NCBI RefSeq assembly: GCF_963667555.1
Contig: NZ_OY763421.1
Coordinates: forward strand, 1,195,562-1,259,561
DNA from: an uncultured Methanolobus sp.
GTDB lineage: Archaea; Halobacteriota; Methanosarcinia; Methanosarcinales; Methanosarcinaceae
Direction: 5' to 3'
DNA: 64,000 nt
Shown: positions 19,193 to 26,981 of the stretch, one piece after another
Numbering within the stretch: the first letter of the stretch is position 1
How the letters are laid out: each line of letters starts with the position of its first letter
Made by a program: the position numbers and the translations under genes
Notes under the pieces: model-generated
What the model was told of the DNA's origin: nothing
Seen by the model: the letters and a program-made list of their open reading frames with translations, nothing else
Databases searched by the model: none

Positions 19193-19621
19193 TCAGATCA
19201 GAAGTCTCATTGAAATATGCTCAATTCCTGAATCATCATAAGTTTCCCCGTATTCCTCAAAGCCGAACTTTCTGTAAAAACCAATGGCATATAGCTGAGA
19301 TGAAAGATGTATGCTTTTTGCACCTTGCGAAATTGCTTTTTCAATAAGCATCTCCATTACCATTTTTCCAAGTTTCATTTTCCGGTATTCTTTCAGGACA
19401 CATATTCTTCCGATATGAAATCCTTCATCATCGGCAAATAACCTTCCAGTTGCCACAGCAGTTGCTTCATCATAGATGATAAGATGAGTTGATCTTTTGT
19501 CATTATCATCGATCTCAAGTTCTTCAGTGATATCCTGTTCTATTACAAAAACGGCTTTACGTACACTGTATGCATCTTCAAAACCTTCAAAACCATCTAT
19601 CCACGTTCTTTTCAAATTCAT
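19193..19621 (-). CDS. GNAT-family N-acetyltransferase, ElaA-like
   Basis: A 142-residue acetyl-CoA-dependent transferase. RKAVFVIEQDI at the N-terminus and VLKEYRKMKLGKMVMEMLIEKA (acetyl-CoA loop, a variant of R-x-x-G-x-G/A) place it in the GNAT fold. QLYAIGFYRKFGFEEYGE is the usual C-terminal motif. The acceptor is unknown. It is convergent with pdaD. Confidence 0.75.
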   Translation of the reverse strand: MNLKRTWIDGFEGFEDAYSVRKAVFVIEQDITEELEIDDNDKRSTHLIIYDEATAVATGRLFADDEGFHIGRICVLKEYRKMKLGKMVMEMLIEKAISQGAKSIHLSSQLYAIGFYRKFGFEEYGETYDDSGIEHISMRLLI

Positions 19622-19739
19622 TTTAGTACCATTCTCTTCAGATAATTTTCTCAGGATCTTGCATTTCTCTGGATATTATTTCTTTAAAAATATGATATCG
19701 AGAAACATTGCATATCGAAAAACTTAAGTAATTTATGGT

Positions 19740-19769
19740 TTATCCGTAGACGTCTATAGAATATATAGA
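19740..19769 (+). promoter_or_regulatory. Duplicated promoter block, copy 1
   Basis: TTATCC, 7 bases, TCTATAG, 2 bases, TATATAGA. The same arrangement, without gaps and at the same distance (24 bases) from the ATG, occurs at 20356-20385 before the amino-acid-binding protein. TTAAGT also lies 10-11 bases upstream of both. The AT core is the likely TATA element and the rest a possible operator. Confidence 0.6.
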
Positions 19770-19792
19770 TTAGTAGTGATCGGAGACTTAAC

Positions 19793-20128
19793 ATGAAGAA
19801 ATTCTTAAGTATACTTATGGTTATCCTGATGATCGGACTCGTAGCCGTATCAGGTTGTGCAGACACAACAGAAGAAGCAGCAGATGAACACGCAGAAACT
19901 ACAGAAGAAGTAGCAGAAGACGCTGTAAACGAAGATGTAGCTGAAGAAGTTGCAGAAGGCGATGCAGCAGCAGATGTTGCAGAAGAAGAAACAACTGAAG
20001 AAGATGCAGCAGATGTAACCGAGGAAGAGGCAACCGAAGAAGCTGCTGAAGATGAAGAAGCAACAGAGGAAGCTGCTGAAGAAGCTGCAACCGAAGATGC
20101 TGCTGAAGAAGAAACAACAGACGCATAA
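19793..20128 (+). CDS. Highly acidic low-complexity lipoprotein
   Basis: A 111-residue protein. Residues 1-21 are a lipoprotein signal with lipobox VSGC. The mature part consists almost only of Glu, Ala, Asp, Thr and Val, with no Lys, Arg or aromatic residue. It would be an unstructured, very negatively charged surface coat or tether. Its promoter, spacing and signal peptide closely match those of the solute-binding protein 280 bases downstream, so the 5' part looks duplicated. The gene body is built of GAAGAAGCA-like repeats and may expand or shrink by slippage. Confidence 0.7.
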   Translation: MKKFLSILMVILMIGLVAVSGCADTTEEAADEHAETTEEVAEDAVNEDVAEEVAEGDAAADVAEEETTEEDAADVTEEEATEEAAEDEEATEEAAEEAATEDAAEEETTDA

Positions 20129-20355
20129 TCATATTAATTTTAGATCGTATCTGGCATTGCATGAAATTAAAATGAAATGCCAGGAACATGATCTTTCGTA
20201 GAATCATTTTGTTCTTGTTTTAGCTGATTTTTTAGATATAGTTTTCTTTATCACAGAGTATATATTATTCTCTTCTCAACAAAGTCATCGCTACACATTG
20301 TTTTTTGACCTGACATCTAAATTTTGGAATAGAAAGTCTTAAGTTGATTGTCAAA

Positions 20356-20385
20356 TTATCCCTATAAATCTATAGTCTATATAGA
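20356..20385 (+). promoter_or_regulatory. Duplicated promoter block, copy 2
   Basis: The counterpart of 19740-19769, located 24 bases before the ATG of the amino-acid-binding protein. Of 30 aligned bases only 6 differ. It likely gives both genes the same control. Confidence 0.6.
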
Positions 20386-20408
20386 GTATATTTCAGGGAA
20401 GATCCAAA

Positions 20409-21197
20409 ATGAAGAAAATATTAAATCTTTTATTAGTAGGTATCTTATTGGTAGGTCTTGTAGCAGTTTCCGGATGTGCTGACAGCACAGAAGGAGCAGA
20501 GTCAGAAGTAGTAGATGACGTACCTACCTACATTGTTGGTACAGAACCATATTTCCCACCATTTGAGTACGCTGATGAAAATAACAGTAACGAAATAATT
20601 GGTTTTGATGTTGACCTTATAAATGCAATCGCAGAAGACCAGGGCTTTAACATTGAATGGAAAGACCTTGAATTCGATGCACTTATTCCTGCACTTCAGT
20701 CAGGCCAGATCGACATGATCGTTTCCGGAATGACAATCACAGAAGAGAGGGAAGAGTCTGTTGACTTCAGTGAACCATACATCAATGCAGGTCTTGCTCT
20801 TGCAGTTGCTGCAGACAATGACGAGATCAAGAGTGTCGATGATATCCAGGGCAAAGTAGCTGTTGTCCAGCAGGGTTCTACCGGTGCTGCAAAGGCTGAT
20901 GAACTTAAGGCAGAAGGCACAATTGAAGAAGTTATCTATCTCGCACACGTCAGTGACATTGTTATGAGCCTTCAGAACGGCCGCGGAGACTTTATGATCA
21001 ATGACCTTCCGGTCACAAAAGCATTCATGTCACAGAACCCGGATGCTATAAAGATAGTCGATGACGAGATCCAGAGTGATTCTTACGGATTTGCTGTTAA
21101 GACCGGAAACACAGAGCTTCTTGAGAAACTCAATACAGGTCTTGAGAATGTAATTGCTGATGGTACATACGACGAGATCATGGAGAAATACTTCTAA
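20409..21197 (+). CDS. Polar amino-acid ABC transporter substrate-binding lipoprotein
   Basis: A 262-residue extracellular receptor of the family 3 (GlnH/HisJ-like) type. Lipobox VSGC is at about residue 22. YFPPFEYADENN, IGFDVDLINAIAE and FDALIPALQSGQIDMI are the canonical first-lobe motifs. VDFSEPY and VAVVQQGSTGAAKADEL mark the hinge and second lobe. The permease and ATPase genes follow. A strong hairpin after the stop probably limits read-through. Substrate (glutamine, glutamate, arginine or other) cannot be told from sequence alone. Confidence 0.9.
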   Translation: MKKILNLLLVGILLVGLVAVSGCADSTEGAESEVVDDVPTYIVGTEPYFPPFEYADENNSNEIIGFDVDLINAIAEDQGFNIEWKDLEFDALIPALQSGQIDMIVSGMTITEEREESVDFSEPYINAGLALAVAADNDEIKSVDDIQGKVAVVQQGSTGAAKADELKAEGTIEEVIYLAHVSDIVMSLQNGRGDFMINDLPVTKAFMSQNPDAIKIVDDEIQSDSYGFAVKTGNTELLEKLNTGLENVIADGTYDEIMEKYF

Positions 21198-21207
21198 ATC
21201 TAAATCA

Positions 21208-21239
21208 GAATATACGGCAAAAGTCCGTATATTCATTTT
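21208..21239 (+). terminator. Strong hairpin between binding protein and permease
   Basis: GAATATACGG (21208-21217) pairs perfectly over 10 bases with CCGTATATTC (21225-21234), followed by ATTTTT. It should cause partial termination, so the binding protein is made in excess over permease and ATPase. Confidence 0.75.
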
Positions 21240-21352
21240 TGTTTTCTTATCTGCCAGACAAGAGCTTTATCGATATATTTATATCAGTTCGTGTATGGCT
21301 ATTTCTTACAAAAACATCATGTACATCTTCACAAAAAAACGAGGTAATCCTC

Positions 21353-22045
21353 TTGCCCCTTTTATCTACATATCTGGAACACATTACTAAAGTCTTACCC
21401 GACCTGGTAACAGGCTCAATGATAACAATAGAGGTAACATCCTTCGCACTTTTCTTCGGGATGATACTTGGAACCATAGCAGGACTTGGTAAACTATCCA
21501 AAAACAAGTTGTTCCGCTATCCTACTATCGTTTATGTTGACTTTATCAGGGGAACTCCCCTGCTTGTGCAGATATTGTTATTCTACTACGGAATTCCCGG
21601 GCTTTACTCCAACGCAACGGGCAATTCACTGAACATCGACCCGATACTTGCTGGTATCATTGTTTGCAGTATAAACAGTGGCGCATATATTGCTGAGATC
21701 GTGCGTGCGGGAATACAATCCATCGACAGGGGACAGATGGAAGCTGCGCGCTCGCTTGGTATGACTGAAAAGATGGCAATGAGGGAGATCATTCTGCCAC
21801 AGGCGTTCAGGCGCATTATTCCGCCGCTTGGAAATGAGTTCATAGCACTCTTGAAGGACTCATCGCTTCTCGCTGTGATAGGAGTCCATGAACTTCTCAA
21901 AACAGGACAACTCTACATCTCAAGGACATTTGCAGCTTTCCCGGTATATATTGCAGTGGCACTGATGTACCTGATATTGACTATTGTTATCTCACGTTTT
22001 GTAACATATTCAGAAAGGAGGCTTGGTGTAAGTGATAGAAATTAA
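21353..22045 (+). CDS. Polar amino-acid ABC transporter permease
   Basis: A membrane subunit of the HisM/GlnP family. It has several membrane helices and the EAA loop ([25 protein letters not shown]) that contacts the ATPase. [20 protein letters not shown] is the family's first conserved block. The TTG at 21353 is chosen because GAGGTAATC lies just upstream and gives the normal 230 residues. The longer frame to 21239 adds an unlikely N-terminus. It overlaps the ATPase gene by 14 bases. Confidence 0.88.
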   Translation: MPLLSTYLEHITKVLPDLVTGSMITIEVTSFALFFGMILGTIAGLGKLSKNKLFRYPTIVYVDFIRGTPLLVQILLFYYGIPGLYSNATGNSLNIDPILAGIIVCSINSGAYIAEIVRAGIQSIDRGQMEAARSLGMTEKMAMREIILPQAFRRIIPPLGNEFIALLKDSSLLAVIGVHELLKTGQLYISRTFAAFPVYIAVALMYLILTIVISRFVTYSERRLGVSDRN

Positions 22046-22754
22046 AGACCTTCATAAGAGCTTCGGAGACCTGGAAGTTCTCAAAGGCATCACTATTGAC
22101 ATAAAGGAAAGTGAGGTCGTCTGTGTGATAGGTCCGTCCGGCTCTGGAAAGAGTACTTTCCTCAGATGCATCAATCTTCTTGAAATGCCAAGCTCAGGCG
22201 AGATCTCAATTGACGGTGAAAAGATCACCGACAAAAATGTCAACATCAACAGGATACGCGAGGAAGCAGGAATGGTTTTCCAGCATTTCAATCTCTTCCC
22301 ACACAAGACCACACTGGAAAATGTTGCGCTGGCACCAATGAAAGTACGCAAGCTCTCAAAAGAAGAAGCTGAAAAGCGTGCTCTTGACCTTTTGAACAAG
22401 GTTGGACTTGCAGACAAGGCACATGTCTATCCTTCAGCTCTTTCCGGTGGACAGAAACAGAGAGTTGCAATCGCAAGGGCTCTTGCCATGCATCCGAAAG
22501 TTATGCTGTTTGACGAACCAACATCGGCCCTTGATCCTGAAATGGTAGGTGAGGTTCTTGGAGTTATGAACGACCTTGCCCAGGCAGGCATGACAATGAT
22601 AGTTGTCACCCACGAGATGGGATTTGCAAGGGAAGTCGCTGACCGTGTTCTTTTCATGGATGAGGGGATCATAATGGAGCAGGGCACTCCTTCTGATATT
22701 TTTTCAAATGCACAGCATGAGAGGACAAAATCCTTCCTTAGCAAAGTGCTTTAA
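22032..22754 (+). CDS. Polar amino-acid ABC transporter ATP-binding protein
   Basis: A 240-residue ATPase of the GlnQ/HisP type. Walker A is [10 protein letters not shown]-loop [10 protein letters not shown], signature LSGGQKQR, Walker [16 protein letters not shown]-loop VVTHEM. The GTG start at 22032 overlaps the permease end and has AGGAGG upstream. It completes the three-gene amino-acid importer. Confidence 0.92.
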   Translation: MIEIKDLHKSFGDLEVLKGITIDIKESEVVCVIGPSGSGKSTFLRCINLLEMPSSGEISIDGEKITDKNVNINRIREEAGMVFQHFNLFPHKTTLENVALAPMKVRKLSKEEAEKRALDLLNKVGLADKAHVYPSALSGGQKQRVAIARALAMHPKVMLFDEPTSALDPEMVGEVLGVMNDLAQAGMTMIVVTHEMGFAREVADRVLFMDEGIIMEQGTPSDIFSNAQHERTKSFLSKVL

Positions 22755-22765
22755 AAGTCTAAAAT

Positions 22766-22799
22766 GGATGATGATGAAATCATCCTTTTGTCTTTTTTT
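22766..22799 (+). terminator. Terminator of the amino-acid transporter operon
   Basis: GGATGAT (22766-22772) pairs with ATCATCC (22779-22785), followed by TTTTG and a run of T. It lies 12 bases after the ATPase stop. Confidence 0.7.
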
Positions 22800-22819
22800 A
22801 TTGGATTTCATTTTTTGGT

Positions 22820-23154
22820 TCTGTAGAACTTCTGTTTATGTGAGTGACATAAACCTTGCTTTTTACAATTCCACAAAACAATCAGGAAACTAAAACCAAA
22901 GTAACCTTCCGCCGAAGGCGGCACATTCCGATGATTCCATACAGAAAATAATCCCTAACAACATTGTATTTGGACCGAAAGTGCTACAGAACTCCTGTAA
23001 ATAAACGATTCCAGGGAATTACACAGAGCATTTTATTTTGTAATTAAGGAAAACGCCGGCTTCGCCGGACCCTTCGGGCTAATTAAAGTTACTCATGATC
23101 CGTGATGAATCGATTTACTCCTTCCTTCAAGCTTAATGGCAGGATTTCTACAGA
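22820..23154 (+). repeat. MITE-like repeat, copy A
   Basis: A 335-bp element bounded by TCTGTAGAACTTCTG and CAGGATTTCTACAGA, which are inverted copies of each other with two mismatches. Hairpin 1 (CCGCC GAA GGCGG) is at 22909-22921 and hairpin 2 (CCGGC TTC GCCGG then ACCCTTCGGG) at 23056-23078. No reading frame is seen. Its right end is 8 bases from the stop codon of the minus-strand acetyltransferase, so it fills the space between two convergent genes. Confidence 0.8.
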
Positions 23155-23162
23155 GCCCTTTT

Positions 23163-23660
23163 TTATTTTCGTTCGGCAAGTTCTTCGATGCTTTTTTCAT
23201 CCAGTCTGTACAGTAGCCATTCTTTCTGGTGCTCTCCGCCCATGTGCTCATAGAACTTCCTTGCAGGGTTCCAGTCAAGAACACTCCATTCCAGTCTTCC
23301 GCAGTTCCTTTCTTTTGCGATTTTCCCACAATGGACCATCAGTGCTTTGCCAACACCTTTTCCACGGTATTCAGGATAGACGAAAATGTCTTCGATGTAG
23401 AGTCCGGGTCTTCCTACAAAAGTAGAGAAATTATGGAAGAACACAATAAATCCGACAGCTTTGCCATCGATCTCAGCGATTATAGTTTCTGCATATTTGT
23501 TCTTTCCAAACATTCCATCTCTGAGGCTCTCTTCGGTTGCAAGCACATGATCGCTCAGTCCTTCGAATTCTGCCAGCGCTTTTACAAGTTCCATTATAAG
23601 GGGAATGTCATCTGGTGTTGTTGCTCTCACAGTTACAGAAGTTGTTTTTTCAGATAGCAT
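23163..23660 (-). CDS. GNAT acetyltransferase, diamine acetyltransferase-like
   Basis: A 165-residue GNAT enzyme. YIEDIFVYPEYRGKGVGKALM is the SSAT-type acetyl-CoA motif (R-G-x-G-x-G/A), and LEWSVLDWNPARKFYEHMGG is diagnostic of the spermidine/spermine acetyltransferase group. It may acetylate polyamines or thialysine. The pdaD gene about 4 kb away makes agmatine, but no operon links them. Ribosome site GAGGTAAT precedes the ATG. Confidence 0.78.
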   Translation of the reverse strand: MLSEKTTSVTVRATTPDDIPLIMELVKALAEFEGLSDHVLATEESLRDGMFGKNKYAETIIAEIDGKAVGFIVFFHNFSTFVGRPGLYIEDIFVYPEYRGKGVGKALMVHCGKIAKERNCGRLEWSVLDWNPARKFYEHMGGEHQKEWLLYRLDEKSIEELAERK

Positions 23661-23759
23661 ACATATTACCTCTCAGATCGTATTTGTGACATTGGGTTTC
23701 ATGTTTCATGAAGCGTTAACTTCTCATTCTATCAGGTTACTAGTATTTTTACTAAACCG

Positions 23760-23987
23760 GTGAAACTGCTCTTTGCTGCAAAGAAGCTATTTGAACCGGG
23801 AGCGTTGGTCAACATGCACGTTGCAAAGATGGTGATAATCAGCCTGATGGTCTTTGTTCTGGTTACGATACTGGTAACCCAGGCATTGCAAAGCAGGATA
23901 TATTTCTCCCTGTTCGCAGGAATACCTTCCGGAATCGTGGCTTTTGTACTGAGTTTTGCATACCTGTACAGGCAAAAGAGTGAATAA
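23760..23987 (+). CDS. Small two-helix membrane protein
   Basis: A 75-residue protein of unknown function. Two hydrophobic helices (about 22-41 and 48-67) are joined by a short QSRIYF loop and end in RQKSE. The GTG at 23760 is used here. An ATG at 23814 with GGAGCGTTGG upstream is the alternative and would remove 18 residues. It is followed 22 bases later by the DUF1638 gene, so the two may be co-expressed. Confidence 0.5.
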   Translation: MKLLFAAKKLFEPGALVNMHVAKMVIISLMVFVLVTILVTQALQSRIYFSLFAGIPSGIVAFVLSFAYLYRQKSE

Positions 23988-24009
23988 GCAATAACATGTA
24001 GGGAACATT

Positions 24010-24816
24010 ATGCCATTACTGACAATACTGTCGTGTAAGATACTCCAGGATGAGATCGTGCACATACTTGAAAACGATAGTTCTGTAGATGAGATACTTG
24101 TAGTTGGTAACGGTCAGGAGGATGACTTTGTTTCTAAACTCAGAAAAGCCGGTCTTGAGTTCCGTTTGTTATCTCCTGCAAAACTTCGTTCTGATACTGA
24201 AAGCTACAGGAACGATCCTGAAAAGTACACAGTAATGATCTACATGGTTGAACTTGCACTGCATGAGTTTCCCAAGATACTGAAAACTGAGATCTACAAA
24301 TTGCTAGATGAACTGAGCCAATGTTCCAATGGAATCCTGATGTTCTACGGTCTATGCGGTAATGTGTTTGATAAGATAGAGTCTGATTTTGAACATATTG
24401 AAGGAACATGTCCCGTCAGGATACTGAGAGATGAGACACGCACAGTTGATGATTGTGTAGGTGCGACCCTTGGAGGTTGCGAAGAGTATCTGGCTACGCT
24501 GAAAAAGTTCAGTGAGCATGGCACATTCCTTTTCACTCCGATGTTCGCTCATACCTGGCGTGAGATAATGAGAGTTGATCCCGAGAAACCTGAAAAGACT
24601 ATTAAGATGCTTAAGAAGGTCAATGAGATCACAGGGTACAAGCGGGTTGCAAAGGTCAGGACCGGACTCAGTTATACTGAGAATTTTGACGAGAAAGTGG
24701 ACGAGTTCGCTGAGATATTTGATTTTGAAGTCCTTGAGATAGAAGGCGGACAGAGTCTTTTTGAGAAGTGTTATTCAGATATAAAAGAAGAGGTTCTTGG
24801 GAAATCCCAACGATAG
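24010..24816 (+). CDS. DUF1638 family protein
   Basis: A 268-residue protein of a family common in methanogens and often found near corrinoid methyltransferase genes. FYGLCGNVFDKIE, DDCVGATLGGCEEYLA and FLFTPMFAHTWREI are the conserved blocks. Conserved Cys residues at about 120, 136, 150 and 158 may bind metal. Biochemical function is not established. No methyltransferase gene lies nearby. Ribosome site AGGGAA precedes the ATG. Confidence 0.75.
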   Translation: MPLLTILSCKILQDEIVHILENDSSVDEILVVGNGQEDDFVSKLRKAGLEFRLLSPAKLRSDTESYRNDPEKYTVMIYMVELALHEFPKILKTEIYKLLDELSQCSNGILMFYGLCGNVFDKIESDFEHIEGTCPVRILRDETRTVDDCVGATLGGCEEYLATLKKFSEHGTFLFTPMFAHTWREIMRVDPEKPEKTIKMLKKVNEITGYKRVAKVRTGLSYTENFDEKVDEFAEIFDFEVLEIEGGQSLFEKCYSDIKEEVLGKSQR

Positions 24817-24861
24817 AAACATTTATGGCTCATGGCATCTCACCATTTCATAGGTGATGGG

Positions 24862-25371
24862 ATGTTAACTCAAGAGGAATTACCTGTTAAGGATTATGAA
24901 AAGGCAACTTTTGCAGCAGGATGCTTCTGGGGTGTGGAAGCAGTATTCAGAAAGGTTCAAGGTGTTGATTTTACACAGGTAGGTTACACAGGTGGGAAGA
25001 AAGAAAACCCAACTTACAAAGAAGTCTGTATGGGCGGTACTGGACATGCAGAAGCTGTGGAGCTTTTGTTTAACCCTTCAAAAGTTCCATACGATAAATT
25101 GTTAGAGCTTTTCTGGGAAATGCATGATCCTACAACTCCTGACCGTCAGGGTCCTGATATAGGTAGCCAGTATCGTTCTGCTATATTCTATCATAACACG
25201 GAGCAGAAGAACAAAGCTATGTCTTCCAAAAAGGAACTTGAATTATCACATCATTTCAAAGATCCTATTGTAACACAGATACTTCCTGCTGGTCCATTTT
25301 ACAGGGCAGAGGAATATCACCAGCAATACTTTGAAAAGACAGGTACACATGGTGGTTGTTTTATCAGATAA
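24862..25371 (+). CDS. msrA: Peptide methionine-S-sulfoxide reductase
   Basis: Repairs oxidised methionine in proteins. [13 protein letters not shown] holds the catalytic Cys. [29 protein letters not shown] and the C-terminal THGGCFI are family hallmarks, the last with a probable resolving Cys. The ATG at 24862 follows AGGTGA by 4 bases. An upstream ATG at 24832 is less likely. A transposable element has inserted right after it. Confidence 0.92.
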   Translation: MLTQEELPVKDYEKATFAAGCFWGVEAVFRKVQGVDFTQVGYTGGKKENPTYKEVCMGGTGHAEAVELLFNPSKVPYDKLLELFWEMHDPTTPDRQGPDIGSQYRSAIFYHNTEQKNKAMSSKKELELSHHFKDPIVTQILPAGPFYRAEEYHQQYFEKTGTHGGCFIR

Positions 25372-25408
25372 TTTCGTTTATTCTTATTTCTGCTTTAAAG
25401 TGACTGCT

Positions 25409-25429
25409 CCCACGTCTAAAGAACGTGGG
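25409..25429 (-). ncRNA. Right-end hairpin, probable 3' part of the TnpB omega RNA
   Basis: A 7-bp perfect stem that includes the tnpB stop codon in its loop. On the minus strand it continues GAGCAGTCAC, the common right end of this family. The omega RNA guide would therefore start near 25401 and read toward lower coordinates (about 25382-25401). The extent is inferred from known TnpB systems. Confidence 0.55.
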
Positions 25430-26540
25430 CTTCTACGGATTCGATACCGACAGATTGCAATCCCAATCTGAGAATATTGATAGCGGCATTGTGGTCACGG
25501 TCTAAAACCAGACCACAGCTATTACATTTGTGTGTTCTGTCTGCTAATGTTTTTTCCACTAACAGACCACACCTTGAGCACATCTTAGAAGTATTCGCAG
25601 GATTAACCAATGCAACTAAAGAACCAGCACTTTCAGCCTTGTACTTTGTTGCAGAGATTAACATATTCCATGCGGCATCTAATATGCTTTTTGCAAGACA
25701 ATGATTTTTAAGCATGTTCTTGATGTTCAAGTCCTCAAAAGCTATGAAGGAATAATCATCTACTAATTGTCTGCTTAACTGATGAATGAAATCATAACGC
25801 TTGTTTGCTATTCTTTCATGAACTCTCTGTACTACCCGAATAGCTTTTTTGCGTTCAGGAGAACCTTTTGCGACTTTGGATAATTTTCTTTGAGCCTTGG
25901 CGAGTTCTTTTTCTTCCAGACGGAAAAAACGAGGATTGGGTATTGCTGTTCCGTCAGATAGAGTTGCAAAACTGGATAATCCCACATCAATACCTACAAC
26001 GTGTTCCATATTCCTTTCTGGAATTTCTATATCCTCACATTCTGTTGTTAGGGAAACGTACCATTTTTTACATGCGGAACGTCTTACGATAATTCTTTTA
26101 ATATCGCCTTCAATTTCCCTATGTACTTTTACACGAACATTTCCTATTTTAGAGAGATACAAAATGTTATCTTCGAGTTTAAAACCCATCTGAGGATATG
26201 TGAAACTATCGTACCAACCTTTACCTTTGAATCGAGGGTATCCAGGTTTTTCTCCGTTCCTTACACGTCTAAAGAAGTGTTTGAATGCAAGGTCTACTCT
26301 TTCCTGTACTTCTTGAAGGGTTTGAGAGAATACGTCTTTGTATTCAGGATTCTCTTTTTTCCATTCAGGAAGCAGTTTGTTTAGAGTATATTTTGAGAGT
26401 GTCTCGCCTCTATCCTCATAAGCAGTTTTTCGTTCTGCTAATGTGCGGTTATACACTTGTCTGCATATCTCCAAGCTATGCTCCATCTGTTTTTGTTGTG
26501 GTTTTGTTGGATAGATACGGAACTTGTATGTTTTACGCAT
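25416..26540 (-). CDS. tnpB: TnpB RNA-guided nuclease (IS605 OrfB)
   Basis: A 374-residue protein with all catalytic parts intact. The RuvC residues are Asp185 (GIDVGLSS), Glu269 (FEDLNIKN) and Asp349 (DRDHNAAINI). The zinc ribbon is C321-x2-C324 and C339-x2-C342. The N-terminal helix-turn-helix/OrfB region (RKTYKFRIYPT) is complete. TnpB proteins cut DNA using an RNA from the element's own right end, which helps keep the element after excision. Without tnpA it would depend on a transposase elsewhere in the genome. Confidence 0.93.
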   Translation of the reverse strand: MRKTYKFRIYPTKPQQKQMEHSLEICRQVYNRTLAERKTAYEDRGETLSKYTLNKLLPEWKKENPEYKDVFSQTLQEVQERVDLAFKHFFRRVRNGEKPGYPRFKGKGWYDSFTYPQMGFKLEDNILYLSKIGNVRVKVHREIEGDIKRIIVRRSACKKWYVSLTTECEDIEIPERNMEHVVGIDVGLSSFATLSDGTAIPNPRFFRLEEKELAKAQRKLSKVAKGSPERKKAIRVVQRVHERIANKRYDFIHQLSRQLVDDYSFIAFEDLNIKNMLKNHCLAKSILDAAWNMLISATKYKAESAGSLVALVNPANTSKMCSRCGLLVEKTLADRTHKCNSCGLVLDRDHNAAINILRLGLQSVGIESVEAHVL

Positions 26541-26726
26541 TATATATCAATATGCGCTATTAGCTTAAAACGGTTGTGTTTAGAGTAGATTAACTAAGAG
26601 GCGGGGTACGATTCATCCCACCACTAAAGTAGTGGGCTTTCTCTACCCCTGCGCCCCGTTAGTCGTAAATGAGAACAGTACCCAAAAGTCTATTAATCTG
26701 GATGATGATTTAAGAGTGGTGAGGAT

Positions 26727-26963
26727 ATGCAGGAATTTACACTTGAAGAAGTAGCAAAGTACAATGGCACTGATAATGAGAAAGTTTATGTTGTTTATGC
26801 AGGCCAGGTATATGATGTAAGTGGCAGTGAGTTCTGGGAAACCGGAGAACACATGGGTTTACACGAAGCGGGAACCGACCTGACCGAAGCTCTTGATCTG
26901 GAAGCTCCTCATGAAGTTGATGCTCTGGAAAATTTCCCTGTTGTCGGGAAAATAAAAGAGTAA
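26727..26963 (+). CDS. Cytochrome b5-like heme-binding domain protein
   Basis: A 78-residue single-domain protein. FTLEEVAKYNG, VYVVYAGQVYDVSGS, EFWETGEHMGLHEAGTDLTEAL and APHEVDALENFPVVG match the cytochrome b5-like heme/steroid-binding family common in methanogens. His residues in GEHMGLH and APH are candidate ligands. GGTGAGGAT precedes the ATG. Probably a small electron carrier or heme binder; the ligand is not proven. Confidence 0.8.
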   Translation: MQEFTLEEVAKYNGTDNEKVYVVYAGQVYDVSGSEFWETGEHMGLHEAGTDLTEALDLEAPHEVDALENFPVVGKIKE

Positions 26964-26981
26964 TTCCCATATTTATATTTT

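Larger units (their letters stand above)
25401..26645 (-). mobile_element. Solo TnpB (IS200/IS605-type) insertion
   Basis: The element has tnpB only, with no Y1 transposase tnpA. Each end carries a related hairpin: CCCACGT-7 nt-ACGTGGG at 25409-25429 (3' side of tnpB) and CCCACCACT-AA-AGTAGTGGG at 26617-26636 (5' side). Both are followed by GGGCTT. The exact borders are not proven. It lies between msrA and the cytochrome b5-like gene. Confidence 0.8.

Noticed and set aside
19850..20125. Short tandem-looking repeats resembling a CRISPR or satellite
   Set aside because: Repeats are Glu/Ala codons in one continuous reading frame with signal peptide. There are no uniform repeats and spacers.
22909..23078. 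GC-rich hairpins of the repeat as intrinsic terminators
   Set aside because: No T run follows either hairpin, and the same hairpins occur in divergent and tandem intergenic regions alike.
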